From an uncultured Bacillaceae bacterium (lineage in GTDB: Bacteria; Bacillota; Bacilli; Caldalkalibacillales; Caldalkalibacillaceae), in the NCBI GenBank assembly GCA_937967685.1, contig CALBTX010000237.1, positions 1-37,564 on the forward strand: a stretch of DNA of 37,564 bases. The letters are read 5' to 3'. Within the stretch, counting starts at the first letter, position 1; every line of letters begins with the position of its first letter. The notes beneath the pieces were generated by a model, which ran no database searches, was not told where the DNA came from, and was given only the letters and a program-made list of their open reading frames with translations. Below are positions 1 to 9,129 of the stretch, piece after piece. A program made the translations under genes and the position numbers.

Positions 1-1079
1 TCGTCAACCAGTTGTGCTTCAATGACCGCTTTGGGCATGCCGTAAACAACACAGGTGGAAGCGTCTTCGGCAATATTGTAGACGTCTCTGCTTGCCGTCA
101 ATGTTTTTAACCCTTCCAAACCGTCTTTGCCCATTCCCGTTAATGTGACCGTGATCAGCTGCAGGCCTGCTATGGCAGCGGCCGATTCATACAATACATC
201 GACAGATGGACAATGCCCGCCCCTGGGGGGACCCTGATAAACATGCAGGTGTAAAGCGGTTGGAAACGTTTGGATCGCCATCTGCAAACCTCCGGGCGCA
301 ATGTAAATGTTTCCGCCTGCGATCATCTCTCCATCTTCGGCTTCTTTCACTTCATGCCTCGTCATGTGCTGCAGCCGCTTGGCCAAAGAAGCCGTAAAAG
401 ACGGAGGCATATGCTGGACGACCAGAATGGCCGTAAGGGGATCCGGCGGAAAGCTTGAAAACAGACGTTGCAGGGCAGTGGGCCCTCCCGTTGATGTGCC
501 GATCAAAATCAGCTGCTTTAAGCCCCCTGTTCGTTCGGTTGGTTGGACAACAGCTGATTTAACGGGCTGTCGACCTTCATGTCGGCCATCATTTTGTCGA
601 TGATTGAATGCTTTTGAATGCTTTTTACTGTTGATCAATCTCTTTGGCCGGGAAAGTCTGTCTGCTGAACGAGCGAGACCGCTAGCATAAGCACACTTCA
701 GTTTTTCAATCAATTCATCCTGAACTTTATGCAAATCCAAAGAAATCGAGCCCGACGGCTTTGTTACAAAATCAAACGCGCCTTTTTCTAAAGCGATTAA
801 CGTCTGTTGGGCACCTTTCGTCGTTTGACTGCTGAGCATTATTACCGGCAGACGAAACCTTTTTTGAATTTCAGCTAACGTCGTGATGCCGTCCATCAGG
901 GGCATTTCAACATCCAACGTGAGGACATCCGGTTTAAGCTGCGAAATTTTCTCCAAAGCATCAAGACCGTTTTTGGCGCTCCCAACCACTTCGAGTTCAG
1001 GATCTGCATGCAATAAATCCCCGATGACTTTGCGCATAAAAGCTGAATCATCCACAACAAGCACTTTGATTTTTTTCAT
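1..1079 (-). CDS. cheB: CheB, chemotaxis receptor glutamate methylesterase/deamidase (3' end cut by window)
   Basis: Two-domain response regulator that removes methyl groups from (and deamidates) chemoreceptors to reset adaptation. 359 codons are visible, and only the extreme C-terminus should be missing. The receiver domain (about 1-120) has the acidic pair D10/D11, phospho-acceptor D56 in LTLDVEMP and K107 in VTKPSG. A basic, polar linker spans about 135-185. The catalytic domain has the full triad: S196 in IGTSTGGP, H223 in VQHMPPS and D319 in LTGMGKDG. The ATG at 1079 overlaps the flhG stop as ATGA, so the two are probably translationally coupled. It is the last visible gene of the fla/che operon; cheA and cheW would be expected beyond the window in B. 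subtilis-like order. No frame break was seen when translating the whole stretch. Confidence 0.95.
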   Translation of the reverse strand, partial: MKKIKVLVVDDSAFMRKVIGDLLHADPELEVVGSAKNGLDALEKISQLKPDVLTLDVEMPLMDGITTLAEIQKRFRLPVIMLSSQTTKGAQQTLIALEKGAFDFVTKPSGSISLDLHKVQDELIEKLKCAYASGLARSADRLSRPKRLINSKKHSKAFNHRQNDGRHEGRQPVKSAVVQPTERTGGLKQLILIGTSTGGPTALQRLFSSFPPDPLTAILVVQHMPPSFTASLAKRLQHMTRHEVKEAEDGEMIAGGNIYIAPGGLQMAIQTFPTALHLHVYQGPPRGGHCPSVDVLYESAAAIAGLQLITVTLTGMGKDGLEGLKTLTASRDVYNIAEDASTCVVYGMPKAVIEAQLVD

Positions 1080-1948
1080 CTTGTTCCATCCCAAATACGC
1101 ATGAATTTCTTTAAAAATTGTTTGACCCCGCCGACCGGTTGATCGGGAAGCTGCAAATACTTGCGGGTCAAATCGGTCAAACTGAGTGCCGCCTGAGACT
1201 GGGGGTAAGCCAGCAAAAACGGGATTTGTTTTTTGACGGCTTTACTGACATAAGGATCGTCCGGAACATTGCCCAAGTGATCGATAGACATGTTCAGAAA
1301 TTGCTTGGCGACCATCTTCAGCCGAGCCGCTGTTTCAGTTCCTTCCTGTGTTGATGTGCTGCGATTGATGACCAGCCGGAAACTAGCCTGAGCATGGTTC
1401 GCGTGAATCATTTTGAACACCGCATACGCATCTGTGATCGATGTCGGTTCCGGCGTGGTGACGACGATGACTTCGTCGGCGGCAAGCATATACTTTAAGG
1501 CCGCTTCGGAAAGACCCGCACCGGTGTCCAAAATGAGAAAATCGATCTTTCCTTGAAGGATTTGCAGTTTGTCCATGAACAGATTGATTTTTTGTTCGTC
1601 TAACGACAACACGTGTTCAAACCCTGAACCGCCCGCTATAAATTTGAGTCCGAGTGGACCTTCTTCCATAATGTCCCATACCGATTGTGGCCTATGAAGC
1701 AGATCAGTGATCGTTTTCGTCGGTGATAGACCCATGAGGACGTCCAAATTCGCCAGACCAAAATCAACATCCAAGACGACGACGCTTTGCTGATGTTTGA
1801 TTAAACTGAGAGCGAAGTTCAATGAAAAGTTAGATTTGCCCACACCACCCTTCCCGCTCGTGACCGTAATCACTTTTGTTCGTTTTTCCTGCTGTCCGCT
1901 CTCTAAGTGACTCATTTTCATGCGCAGTTTCTCAGCCTGATCTTTCAT
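1076..1948 (-). CDS. flhG: FlhG (YlxH), MinD/ParA-type ATPase controlling flagellar number and placement
   Basis: P-loop ATPase of the MinD/ParA family. It stimulates the FlhF GTPase and helps pattern flagellar basal bodies at the membrane. Visible: the N-terminal DQAEKLR matches the DQAxxLR activator motif of FlhG, followed by deviant Walker A SGKGGVGKS near residue 35, then VVVLDVDFGLANLD and LILDTGAG (Walker B/switch). The C-terminal stretch GVKQFLKKFMRIW looks like the amphipathic membrane-targeting helix of this family. About 290 aa, usual length. I chose the ATG at 1948: GGGGAG lies 9 bases upstream and it places DQAEKLR right at the N-terminus; a TTG one codon upstream is the alternative. 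It overlaps flhF by 17 bases and cheB by 4. Confidence 0.94.
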   Translation of the reverse strand: MKDQAEKLRMKMSHLESGQQEKRTKVITVTSGKGGVGKSNFSLNFALSLIKHQQSVVVLDVDFGLANLDVLMGLSPTKTITDLLHRPQSVWDIMEEGPLGLKFIAGGSGFEHVLSLDEQKINLFMDKLQILQGKIDFLILDTGAGLSEAALKYMLAADEVIVVTTPEPTSITDAYAVFKMIHANHAQASFRLVINRSTSTQEGTETAARLKMVAKQFLNMSIDHLGNVPDDPYVSKAVKKQIPFLLAYPQSQAALSLTDLTRKYLQLPDQPVGGVKQFLKKFMRIWDGTR

Positions 1949-3056
1949 CAAATGAATCTCCCCATATCAACCGTGCAATGCTTTCCGGAGTGGCTGTGAG
2001 CAAATCGTCCGGAACGTCCTGACCATTTGTCAAAAACATTAATGGAATAGAAAATTCATGCAGTAAATTCAGTACGGTGCCGTATGAATTTGTTTCATCT
2101 ATTTTGGTTAAAGTCAGACAGTCGACATCGATCGCCTTAAAATTTTGAACGATGTGCCGAAGATCTTCATATTTGGCCGTGACGCTTAAAACCAAATGAA
2201 TTTGCAGCGGCCGCTCCTCAGGAAACAGCGTTTGCAAATCGGCGATATACTGTTCGTCCAAATAGTTGCGGCCGGCCGTATCCATCAGGATGATGTCGCA
2301 ATGGGACAAACGGTGATACGCTTCCAGCCATTCGTCGGCTGAGTAAACAACTTCCATCGGGATTTTCAAAATGGAAGCGTACGATCTTAATTGTTCAACC
2401 GCCGCCATGCGGTACGTATCTGCCGTCATAAAACCGACTTTTAGATGCCGGTTTAAGGAAAAATCGGCAGCCAGCTTGGCTATCGTCGTTGTTTTCCCGA
2501 CGCCGGTCGGTCCAACGAAACAGATCATCGCTGGAAGTTGGTCATTGTCATACAGCGGCAATTGCTGAACATAGTGATGCAACTCCTCATAGGCCCACTG
2601 AAAGACGGTTTCCTCCCCGGGTGGATTGGGGAGTGATTCCAATCGGTTCAGCAGTTTGGCCAAAAGCTGTGACCGCACTTCTTCTGCGACGCCTTGATCC
2701 GTTAATTTCCGGTGTATTTTTTGCACAGGGGGCGGCAGCTTGTCCGCTGACTCGGTCATCATGTTCAGCATCGATGTTTTTAATTGCTGGATTTCATTGA
2801 CTAAATCCTGGTAGGAAGCGGTGGAGGCAGGTGAATGCCGAACGACCTGATTCATGCCCATTTTTAACATTTCAGGCGTTTTCGGCCCCCTGCCGACAGC
2901 TGCAAGCACTTCAATTTTCGGCTTTCTAAACAATCCCAGCAATCCGCCCGTTCTCAACTTTTTTGTATTGACAATGAATGCGTCCTCCCCTAAATCGTGT
3001 TTAATTTGCTTCAGTGCTTCGGGCAGGGAATGAACCGTATATTTTTTGACCCTCAT
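1932..3056 (-). CDS. flhF: FlhF, SRP-type GTPase for flagellar placement
   Basis: Third SRP-family GTPase (related to Ffh and FtsY); with FlhG it determines where flagella are built. 374 aa. The N-terminal basic B domain begins MRVKKYTVHS, followed by an N domain (about 110-170). The G domain has G1 VGPTGVGKTT (181-190), TADTYRMAAVEQL (211-223), G3 DTAGR (259-263) and G4 TKID (317-320). The ATG overlaps the flhA stop as ATGA, and its 3' end overlaps flhG. Length and motif order match the Bacillus protein; nothing looks abnormal. Confidence 0.95.
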   Translation of the reverse strand: MRVKKYTVHSLPEALKQIKHDLGEDAFIVNTKKLRTGGLLGLFRKPKIEVLAAVGRGPKTPEMLKMGMNQVVRHSPASTASYQDLVNEIQQLKTSMLNMMTESADKLPPPVQKIHRKLTDQGVAEEVRSQLLAKLLNRLESLPNPPGEETVFQWAYEELHHYVQQLPLYDNDQLPAMICFVGPTGVGKTTTIAKLAADFSLNRHLKVGFMTADTYRMAAVEQLRSYASILKIPMEVVYSADEWLEAYHRLSHCDIILMDTAGRNYLDEQYIADLQTLFPEERPLQIHLVLSVTAKYEDLRHIVQNFKAIDVDCLTLTKIDETNSYGTVLNLLHEFSIPLMFLTNGQDVPDDLLTATPESIARLIWGDSFDERSG

Positions 3057-5086
3057 GAAATGTTCACCACCCCAACGCTCTCGACTTCGACATCGGGCTC
3101 AAGTTCGTTATAAGACAGCACCGGTAAATCGGGGATGTACCTTTCCAAAAATTGCCTGACATACAGGCGAATGGACGGTGACGTTAATAAGATGGGCTGT
3201 GTGCCGGTCTGTTGAATGCGATTGACTTCCTCCGTCACCGCCTGATATATTTTTCCTGACACTTCAGGGCTCAGTGATAAATAATGTCCCTGTTCCGTTT
3301 GCTGGATGGATTCACTGAGAAGCTTTTCCATTTCGGCCCCGGCGGTGATCACTTTCAGCGGATCTCCTTCAACGACATATTGCTGTGTTATTTGCCTTGA
3401 TAAACGTTGACGGACATATTCGGTTAGAAGCGATGGATCTTTCGTTTGCGGGGCGTGATCGGCCAATGTTTCCAAAATAAGCGTCAAATTGCGGATGGAA
3501 ACTCTTTCCTTTAATAAATTGACCAATACTTTTTGGATTTCTCCTGTGCTTAATAAGTTGGGCGTCAGTTCTTCCACCAAGGCAGGGGCAGATTGCTTGA
3601 TATGATCAAGCAGCGTTTTGACTTCCTGTCTGCCAAGCAATTCATGAGCATAACGTTTTAAAACTTCGGTCAGATGTGTTGAGACGACCGAAGGTGGATC
3701 GACCACCGTGTAACCCGCCAGTTCAGCCTTTTCTTTCATTTCCTCGTTGACCCACAATGCGGGGTAGCCAAACGCGGGTTCTTTTGTTTCAATCCCTTCG
3801 ATCGTTTCATCCTCGATGCCGGAACTCATGGCCAAATAATGGTCAAGCAAAATTTCCCCTTCGGCCACGCGGTTTCCTCGAATTTTAATGACGTATTCAT
3901 TCGGCTTTAATTGAATGTTGTCTCTGATTCTGACTACCGGAACCATGATCCCTAACTCCAGGGCGCATTGCCGACGAATCATCACGATCCGATCGAGTAA
4001 ATCTCCCCCTTGATTGACATCTGCCAAAGGAATCAGCCCGTAACCAAACTCAAATTCGATCGGGTCTATGTTTAGCAGGTCGGTCACACTTTCCGGTTTG
4101 CGCATGGCCTCCAATTCTTCTTGCACTTCTTTCGTTTCTTCATCGTCGTCGTGCTGCACGTTGTTCTGCATCTGATAGCCGCCGAATGCGATCAGACCCG
4201 CAATCGGCAAGGTCAGCAGCAATGGGATCGGTGTCAAGATGCCCAATAAAGCAATCGTTACGGCAACCACATATAACAGTTTTGGATCAGTGAATATTTG
4301 ACGGGTGATGTCGATACTTAAATTGCCATCCGATGCCACTCTGGTGACGACAATGCCTGTCGCTGTCGAAAGCAGCAAAGCCGGTATCTGACTGACCAGG
4401 CCGTCGCCGATTGAAAGCAACGTAAAAGTGGAGACGGATTCAGAAAAACTCATCCCCATCACCATAATGCCAATCATGAATCCTCCCAGAATGTTAATGA
4501 CCGTGATGACAATACCGGCAATCGCATCCCCCTTCACAAATTTGGCCGCCCCGTCCATCGCGCCGTAAAAGTCTGCTTCTTTTTCAATTTTTTCCCGTCT
4601 TGCTTTGGCTTCTTTCTCCGAAATGATCCCCGCATTTAGATCCGCATCAATGCTCATTTGTTTTCCGGGCATCGCGTCCAGCGTAAATCTGGCCGCCACC
4701 TCAGCCACCCTTTCGGACCCTTTGGTGATGACGATAAACTGTATGATGATCAGAATGAGAAAAACGAGGAAGCCTACGATCGCATTTCCTCCGACAACAA
4801 AACTGCCAAAGGTGTCGATCACTTTTCCCGCTTCGGCATTCGTCAAAATGGAACGGGTGGTGGACACGTTTAAACCTAAGCGAAATAAAGTCGTTAACAA
4901 TAACAGAGAAGGAAATATGGAAAATTGCAGAGGTTCATTCGTATTCATGGCCACCAAAATGATGGTTAAGGCCAAAGAAATATTGGCCAAAATGAGAATA
5001 TCCAACAGAATAGGAGGAAAAGGAATGACCATCATAATAATGATGAGAATCACCGCTATGAGCACCGCATAATCTTTCAATGCCAT
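3053..5086 (-). CDS. flhA: FlhA, flagellar type III export gate protein
   Basis: Large inner-membrane component of the flagellar protein-export gate; its cytoplasmic domain forms a ring that docks chaperone-substrate complexes and couples export to proton flow. 677 aa, normal size. The N-terminal half (about 1-310) has multiple hydrophobic segments and the FHIPEP family signature around 133-155 (RFTLDAMPGKQMSIDADL). The C-terminal half is the soluble domain. SD GGAGGG precedes the ATG. It follows flhB after a 61-base gap in which I see no gene or clear terminator, and overlaps flhF. Confidence 0.96.
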   Translation of the reverse strand: MALKDYAVLIAVILIIIMMVIPFPPILLDILILANISLALTIILVAMNTNEPLQFSIFPSLLLLTTLFRLGLNVSTTRSILTNAEAGKVIDTFGSFVVGGNAIVGFLVFLILIIIQFIVITKGSERVAEVAARFTLDAMPGKQMSIDADLNAGIISEKEAKARREKIEKEADFYGAMDGAAKFVKGDAIAGIVITVINILGGFMIGIMVMGMSFSESVSTFTLLSIGDGLVSQIPALLLSTATGIVVTRVASDGNLSIDITRQIFTDPKLLYVVAVTIALLGILTPIPLLLTLPIAGLIAFGGYQMQNNVQHDDDEETKEVQEELEAMRKPESVTDLLNIDPIEFEFGYGLIPLADVNQGGDLLDRIVMIRRQCALELGIMVPVVRIRDNIQLKPNEYVIKIRGNRVAEGEILLDHYLAMSSGIEDETIEGIETKEPAFGYPALWVNEEMKEKAELAGYTVVDPPSVVSTHLTEVLKRYAHELLGRQEVKTLLDHIKQSAPALVEELTPNLLSTGEIQKVLVNLLKERVSIRNLTLILETLADHAPQTKDPSLLTEYVRQRLSRQITQQYVVEGDPLKVITAGAEMEKLLSESIQQTEQGHYLSLSPEVSGKIYQAVTEEVNRIQQTGTQPILLTSPSIRLYVRQFLERYIPDLPVLSYNELEPDVEVESVGVVNIS

Positions 5087-5147
5087 TTCAATATCCCTCC
5101 TTCACCGTGTGGCTGCTCCACGCTGATCGGTCTTGGATCCGATGCAG

Positions 5148-6239
5148 TCAAACTTTGCCTTGCAGCCTATAAACGTAAGCCAATACTTCAGCCACCGCTT
5201 TAAAGAGATGCTCCGGTATCGCTTCCCCGATGTCTACTTGGGCATATAGCGTTCTGGCCAAAAATTTGTTTTCCATGACGACGATCTCATGTTTTTCGGC
5301 GATTTCTTTGATCTTTTGGGCCAGATAATCCTTTCCTTTGGCCAAAACGACAGGTGCATCCATTTGATCTTCCTCGTATTGCAATGCGACAGCATAATGG
5401 GTCGGGTTGGTGATGACGACATCCGCTTTCGGTATCTCCTGCATCATGCGTTTCATGGCCATTTGTCGTTGTCTTTCCTTGATTTTGGACCTGATTAACG
5501 GATCGCCTTCCGTTTTTTTATGTTCATCTTTCACTTCCTGTTTGGACATGCGGTTTTGCTTTTCAAAATCGTATTTTTGATACCAATAATCCAAAACGGA
5601 TAAAAATAGGAGCGTCAGGGCCACACTTAATCCGATTTGAAACGTCAGCGAGGCGATCATGGAAAAGGCAGCTCCAACGTTTTTTTGGGAGAGAATGAAT
5701 AAGTCCTCCCGGCGAATCCAGAGCATCCCGAAAACAATGGTGCCGATCAACAGGATTTTAAGCATCGATTTCAAAAATTCGACGAGCGCGCGCGTAGAAA
5801 AAATACGTTTGAACCCTTTTAAAGGGTTGATTCGTTCCCATTTCACTTTCAACGGATCGGTCGAAAACAGAAAACCGATTTGCACGTAATTGCCGAATAC
5901 TCCGGCCGCCAAAGCGACAACCATGACCGGGGCGACGGCAAGCGCAGCATCAAAGCTGATTTCTTGAAACAAGACGGCGACGTTTTGTTCGGTGATCTCC
6001 CATTGTGCGTATTCAAAGTAACTTTTTTCAAAAAGCGAAATGAATGTGGAGGTCATCCATCCACCGGCAAAATAAAGCAGAATAAAGACAAACAATAAAA
6101 TCAAGGCGGTGGTCACTTCGGAACTTTTGGCCACTTGACCTTTTTTCCTGACCTCTTCCCTTTTTCTAGGCGTCGCTTTTTCCGTTTTTTCCTGGGAATC
6201 ATCAGCAAAAAATTGCAAATCCATCTTGATGCGGGACAT
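5148..6239 (-). CDS. flhB: FlhB, export gate protein and substrate-specificity switch
   Basis: Membrane component of the flagellar export gate. Autocleavage in its cytoplasmic domain, together with FliK, switches export from rod/hook to filament proteins. 363 aa. Basic N-terminus with EKTEKATPRKR, about four hydrophobic segments (44-60, 95-120, 155-175, 195-217), then a charged linker and the cleavage motif NPTH at 278-281. The reading frame stays open upstream into fliR, but GGGGG six bases before the ATG at 6239 and the conserved N-terminus MSRIKMDLQFFA fix this start. The start overlaps the fliR stop (TGATG). Confidence 0.95.
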   Translation of the reverse strand: MSRIKMDLQFFADDSQEKTEKATPRKREEVRKKGQVAKSSEVTTALILLFVFILLYFAGGWMTSTFISLFEKSYFEYAQWEITEQNVAVLFQEISFDAALAVAPVMVVALAAGVFGNYVQIGFLFSTDPLKVKWERINPLKGFKRIFSTRALVEFLKSMLKILLIGTIVFGMLWIRREDLFILSQKNVGAAFSMIASLTFQIGLSVALTLLFLSVLDYWYQKYDFEKQNRMSKQEVKDEHKKTEGDPLIRSKIKERQRQMAMKRMMQEIPKADVVITNPTHYAVALQYEEDQMDAPVVLAKGKDYLAQKIKEIAEKHEIVVMENKFLARTLYAQVDIGEAIPEHLFKAVAEVLAYVYRLQGKV

Positions 6240-7018
6240 CACGATCCCCCCAACAATTGTAAAAGCTGTCCCATCGATTGGACCATCTCCCGAACGACCG
6301 TTTGCAGCAGGTAGAAAAATCCGGGCAAAGTGATTAAAATCAAACAAAACCCGACAAAGATTTTCAGCGGCAGGCCAACGACAAACACATTCACCTGGGG
6401 AACGGTTCGGGCCAGTATCCCTAAAGCCACATCAACCAGAAATAGCGAACCGACGATCGGAATGGCCATCTGAAAAGCGATTAAAAACATTTGGGTAAAC
6501 GTTCTGGCCATAAACTGGGCCACGCCAGCGCTACCCAGGGCAATATACATCTCCTCAATCGGCACCAGCTGGTAACTGCGCATCACCCCGTCGATCAACA
6601 AGTGGTGACCATTGACCGACAATAAAAATAAAAGGGTTAATATGTATTTAAAGTTGCCGATGACCGGTATTTGAGCGCCGGTTTGGGGATCGACGAGGTT
6701 GGCGATCAAAAAACCCATTTGAAAATCGATAAACGCACCGGCGACTTGCACACTGTAAATGACCAGCGCAGCAACAAAACCGAGCGCTAAACCGACAAGG
6801 GCCTCTTTCACCGTCAATAGAATGAAGGACATGTCCAGCATCAGCGGCTCTTCCACAGAAACGGTGGCAAAAGTGATGACGGCAACGAAAAAGGATAAAC
6901 CGACTTTAAACGAGTTCGGAATCCCGCGCAGGGAAAACAGAGGAGCCGCCACAAAAAAGGCCGTTATTCGTACGAGTACCAGTAAAAAGGCAGGCAACAG
7001 TTCAAGCCATTCATCCAT
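6239..7018 (-). CDS. fliR: FliR, flagellar export gate protein
   Basis: Polytopic membrane protein of the FliP-FliQ-FliR export gate core. 259 aa, usual length, with about six hydrophobic segments (for example 8-25, 40-55, 70-95, 123-140, 180-205, 215-240). FFVAAPLFS, FQMGFLIANLVDPQTG and FQMAIPI are typical FliR stretches. The ATG at 7018 lies 11 bases after the fliQ stop; the SD is weak (AGGATG), so coupling to fliQ is likely. It overlaps flhB at its 3' end. Confidence 0.94.
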   Translation of the reverse strand: MDEWLELLPAFLLVLVRITAFFVAAPLFSLRGIPNSFKVGLSFFVAVITFATVSVEEPLMLDMSFILLTVKEALVGLALGFVAALVIYSVQVAGAFIDFQMGFLIANLVDPQTGAQIPVIGNFKYILTLLFLLSVNGHHLLIDGVMRSYQLVPIEEMYIALGSAGVAQFMARTFTQMFLIAFQMAIPIVGSLFLVDVALGILARTVPQVNVFVVGLPLKIFVGFCLILITLPGFFYLLQTVVREMVQSMGQLLQLLGGS

Positions 7019-7029
7019 CCATCTTCATC

Positions 7030-7299
7030 CTAGCCGATCCAAAGCTGAATATTTTCAAACAACTGGTGGGTAAAGTCCAGCATGACAGTTAACATCCACG
7101 GCCCCAAAAAAACGAGAGACAAAAATACGGCGACGATCTTCGGAACAAAAGCCAGCGTTTGTTCTTGAATTTGTGTCGTCGCTTGAAAAATGCTGACCAG
7201 CAAACCGACAACCAAGGCGATCAAAAGCAGCGGTCCGGCAACCATCAAAAGCGTATATACCGAATTCTCGGCCAGATTGAGAACATCATTTGCTGTCAT
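7030..7299 (-). CDS. fliQ: FliQ, flagellar export gate protein
   Basis: Small two-helix membrane protein of the export gate. 89 aa with two hydrophobic segments (about 17-40 and 53-75); QIQEQTLAFVPKI in the loop is characteristic. The open frame continues 14 codons upstream, but AGAGGAGGG just before the ATG at 7299 and the usual family length (about 89) set the start. It lies between fliP (13-base gap) and fliR. Confidence 0.94.
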   Translation of the reverse strand: MTANDVLNLAENSVYTLLMVAGPLLLIALVVGLLVSIFQATTQIQEQTLAFVPKIVAVFLSLVFLGPWMLTVMLDFTHQLFENIQLWIG

Positions 7300-7312
7300 G
7301 TGCGACCCTCCT

Positions 7313-8014
7313 CTAATAACTGCGCAGCAACGATTCGACAATTAAGTACCAGCCGTCGACGAGCACGAATAACAAAATTTTAAACGGCAGGGAAATCATC
7401 ACCGGCGGCAACATCATCATCCCCATGGACATGAGTACACTGGAGACCACCATATCGATAATCAAAAAAGGAACAAATATGATGAATCCGATTTGAAAAG
7501 CTGTCTTCAGTTCACTGATGGCAAAGGCCGGGATTAAAGCAGTCAGCGGAATATCCTCGATTGATTCAGGGGGATCCGCATCCGTATATTGCAGAAACAG
7601 ATCCAAATCTTTTTCCCGCGTATGCTGAGCCATAAAATTTTTGAACGGTACGGAGGCCAGCGTCAAGGCTTCATCCTGAGCGATTTCCCCATTCAAGTAA
7701 GGCTGCAGGGCCACTTCGTTTACATCCGCAAAAACTGGCGACATGACAAAAAAAGTTAAAAATAAAGCCAGACCGATTAACACTTGATTCGGAGGCATAC
7801 TTTGCGTAGCCAAAGAGGTGCGTACAAAAGATAAGACGACCACAATCCGAGTGAAACAGGTCATCATAATCAAAATCCCCGGGGCTAAAGACAAGACGGT
7901 TAACAGCAATAAGATTTGCAAAGTGACGGCAACATCACCGGGTTCGTTTGTCGTATTCCAGTCAAAGCCGGGTATGAGTGGCGTCGTCGTTGCTATCGTC
8001 CAAAATTCTGTCAC
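7313..8014 (-). CDS. fliP: FliP, flagellar export gate protein
   Basis: Core of the export channel. 233 aa. The conserved block TCFTRIVVVLSFVRTSLATQ (about 52-71) and C-terminal MGMMMLPPVMISLPFKILLF are hallmark FliP sequences. About four hydrophobic segments. The start is GTG at 8014, overlapping the fliO stop as GTGA. The N-terminal segment lacks the obvious cleavable signal peptide of enterobacterial FliP, as in other Bacilli. Confidence 0.95.
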   Translation of the reverse strand: MTEFWTIATTTPLIPGFDWNTTNEPGDVAVTLQILLLLTVLSLAPGILIMMTCFTRIVVVLSFVRTSLATQSMPPNQVLIGLALFLTFFVMSPVFADVNEVALQPYLNGEIAQDEALTLASVPFKNFMAQHTREKDLDLFLQYTDADPPESIEDIPLTALIPAFAISELKTAFQIGFIIFVPFLIIDMVVSSVLMSMGMMMLPPVMISLPFKILLFVLVDGWYLIVESLLRSY

Positions 8015-8751
8015 TGATACCTACCCTCTTCTTCCTGTTCACCCTCTGTTCGGAATTCCCCCGAAGAAGTCAAACGGCTCTCCGCCTGTTCTCTTTTTTT
8101 TCTGTGCTGTACCAAGCTTTTCTCCAATAACGCTTGAAAGCGGTCTTCTTGTTGAACAGGTTCTTTCCGACGATTCCATGTGGATTGAATCCAACTGAAC
8201 AAATGATTGGTCACCAATGAATCTGGTTCTTCCAGATGCGCTTCAATCTGACGTATTTCCTCAGGATCAGTCATCTCTTTGATTAACTGAATCTGATCGG
8301 CCACGCCGATGAAGTAGATTTTTCCGCCCAATTTGATGAGCTGCAAAGATTTGTTTGCCCCCAGTGACATGCCTCCCAAATGCTGAAAAAGACGATGATG
8401 ACCGATTTTTTTTTGCCTGTTGCCCAGAAAGCGAACCAAACCGTAGATCAAACCTATCACCAAAAGCAGGGCAAAAACGACTTGCAATAACAGCATGAAA
8501 ATGTTTCTTTGTGTCCCCGGTGCGGCAGATCGATCATTGTCAACGATGGTTTGCTCAGCATCTTCTTCCGGTTCATTACCTTGAATGTTTTGCCCTGTGA
8601 TCGCTTCATAAGCTGAACGATCCTCCTCATTTGCAGCCGACACAGATGCGGGAGCAAGCAGCGCCGCAAAAAACAGCAAGACAATCAGCAAACCTATATA
8701 AAAGCATCGACAGGTAGAGGTGTGCCCATATGTTCTCAATCTGTTCAACAA
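8011..8751 (-). CDS. fliO: FliO (FliZ of Bacillus), export gate assembly protein
   Basis: Membrane protein that helps assemble the FliP complex. 246 aa. Putative signal peptide at about 17-40 ending near PASVSA, an acidic extracytoplasmic stretch (41-75), one transmembrane helix (about 84-107), then a basic cytoplasmic domain with LGANKSLQLIKLGGKIYFIGVADQIQLI, written here only as an indication of the FliO fold, and a long charged tail (170-246). There is no in-frame ATG near the 5' end. The start must be a TTG (8751, 8748 or 8739), preceded only by AAGG at the end of cheY, so translation is probably coupled to cheY, whose stop is 2 bases upstream. Confidence 0.88.
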   Translation of the reverse strand: MLNRLRTYGHTSTCRCFYIGLLIVLLFFAALLAPASVSAANEEDRSAYEAITGQNIQGNEPEEDAEQTIVDNDRSAAPGTQRNIFMLLLQVVFALLLVIGLIYGLVRFLGNRQKKIGHHRLFQHLGGMSLGANKSLQLIKLGGKIYFIGVADQIQLIKEMTDPEEIRQIEAHLEEPDSLVTNHLFSWIQSTWNRRKEPVQQEDRFQALLEKSLVQHRKKREQAESRLTSSGEFRTEGEQEEEGRYQ

Positions 8752-8753
8752 CC

Positions 8754-9113
8754 TTAACCCAACGTTTTTTTAATCGCTTCAAGGACACGATCAGCTTGAA
8801 ATGGTTTCACGACAAAATCGTTGGCTCCCGCTTGAATGGCCTCTATGACCATCGCTTGCTGACCCATGGCCGAGCACATAATCACCTTGGCATTCGGATC
8901 TACATTTTTAATTTCCTTTAATGCGGCAATGCCGTCCATTTCCGGCATCGTTATGTCCATCGTCACCAGATCGGGTCGCAACTCCTTAAACTGTTCGACC
9001 GCTTGTTTGCCGTCAGCCGCTTCACCGACAACTTCATAATTGTTTTTCGTCAATATGTCTTTAATCATCATGCGCATAAAAGCAGCATCATCTACGACCA
9101 ATACTTTTGCCAT
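8754..9113 (-). CDS. cheY: CheY, chemotaxis response regulator
   Basis: Single-domain receiver that carries the chemotaxis signal from CheA to the switch (FliM/FliY). 119 aa. D8/D9 acidic pocket, phospho-acceptor D53 in VTMDITMPEMDG, S81 in the T/S position, and K103 in VVKPF. SD GGAGG precedes the ATG. Its place directly after fliY, whose CheC-type domain dephosphorylates CheY-P, is the B. subtilis order. Confidence 0.96.
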   Translation of the reverse strand: MAKVLVVDDAAFMRMMIKDILTKNNYEVVGEAADGKQAVEQFKELRPDLVTMDITMPEMDGIAALKEIKNVDPNAKVIMCSAMGQQAMVIEAIQAGANDFVVKPFQADRVLEAIKKTLG

Positions 9114-9129
9114 CGTTGATTTCCTCCTA

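Noticed and set aside
4605..5072. Long plus-strand open frame over flhA
   Set aside because: It is antisense to the strongly conserved N-terminal membrane region of FlhA, has a low-complexity K/M/I-rich product and no family resemblance. The same holds for the other plus-strand frames such as 28205-28780 over hslU.
6240..6347. N-terminal extension of FlhB
   Set aside because: The frame is open, but it lies within fliR, has no SD of its own and the conserved FlhB N-terminus starts at 6239.
8700..8760. Frameshift at the start of fliO
   Set aside because: An ATG nearby is out of frame and hits a stop quickly, but the fliO frame is intact with a TTG start and a normal signal peptide, so no error needs to be assumed.
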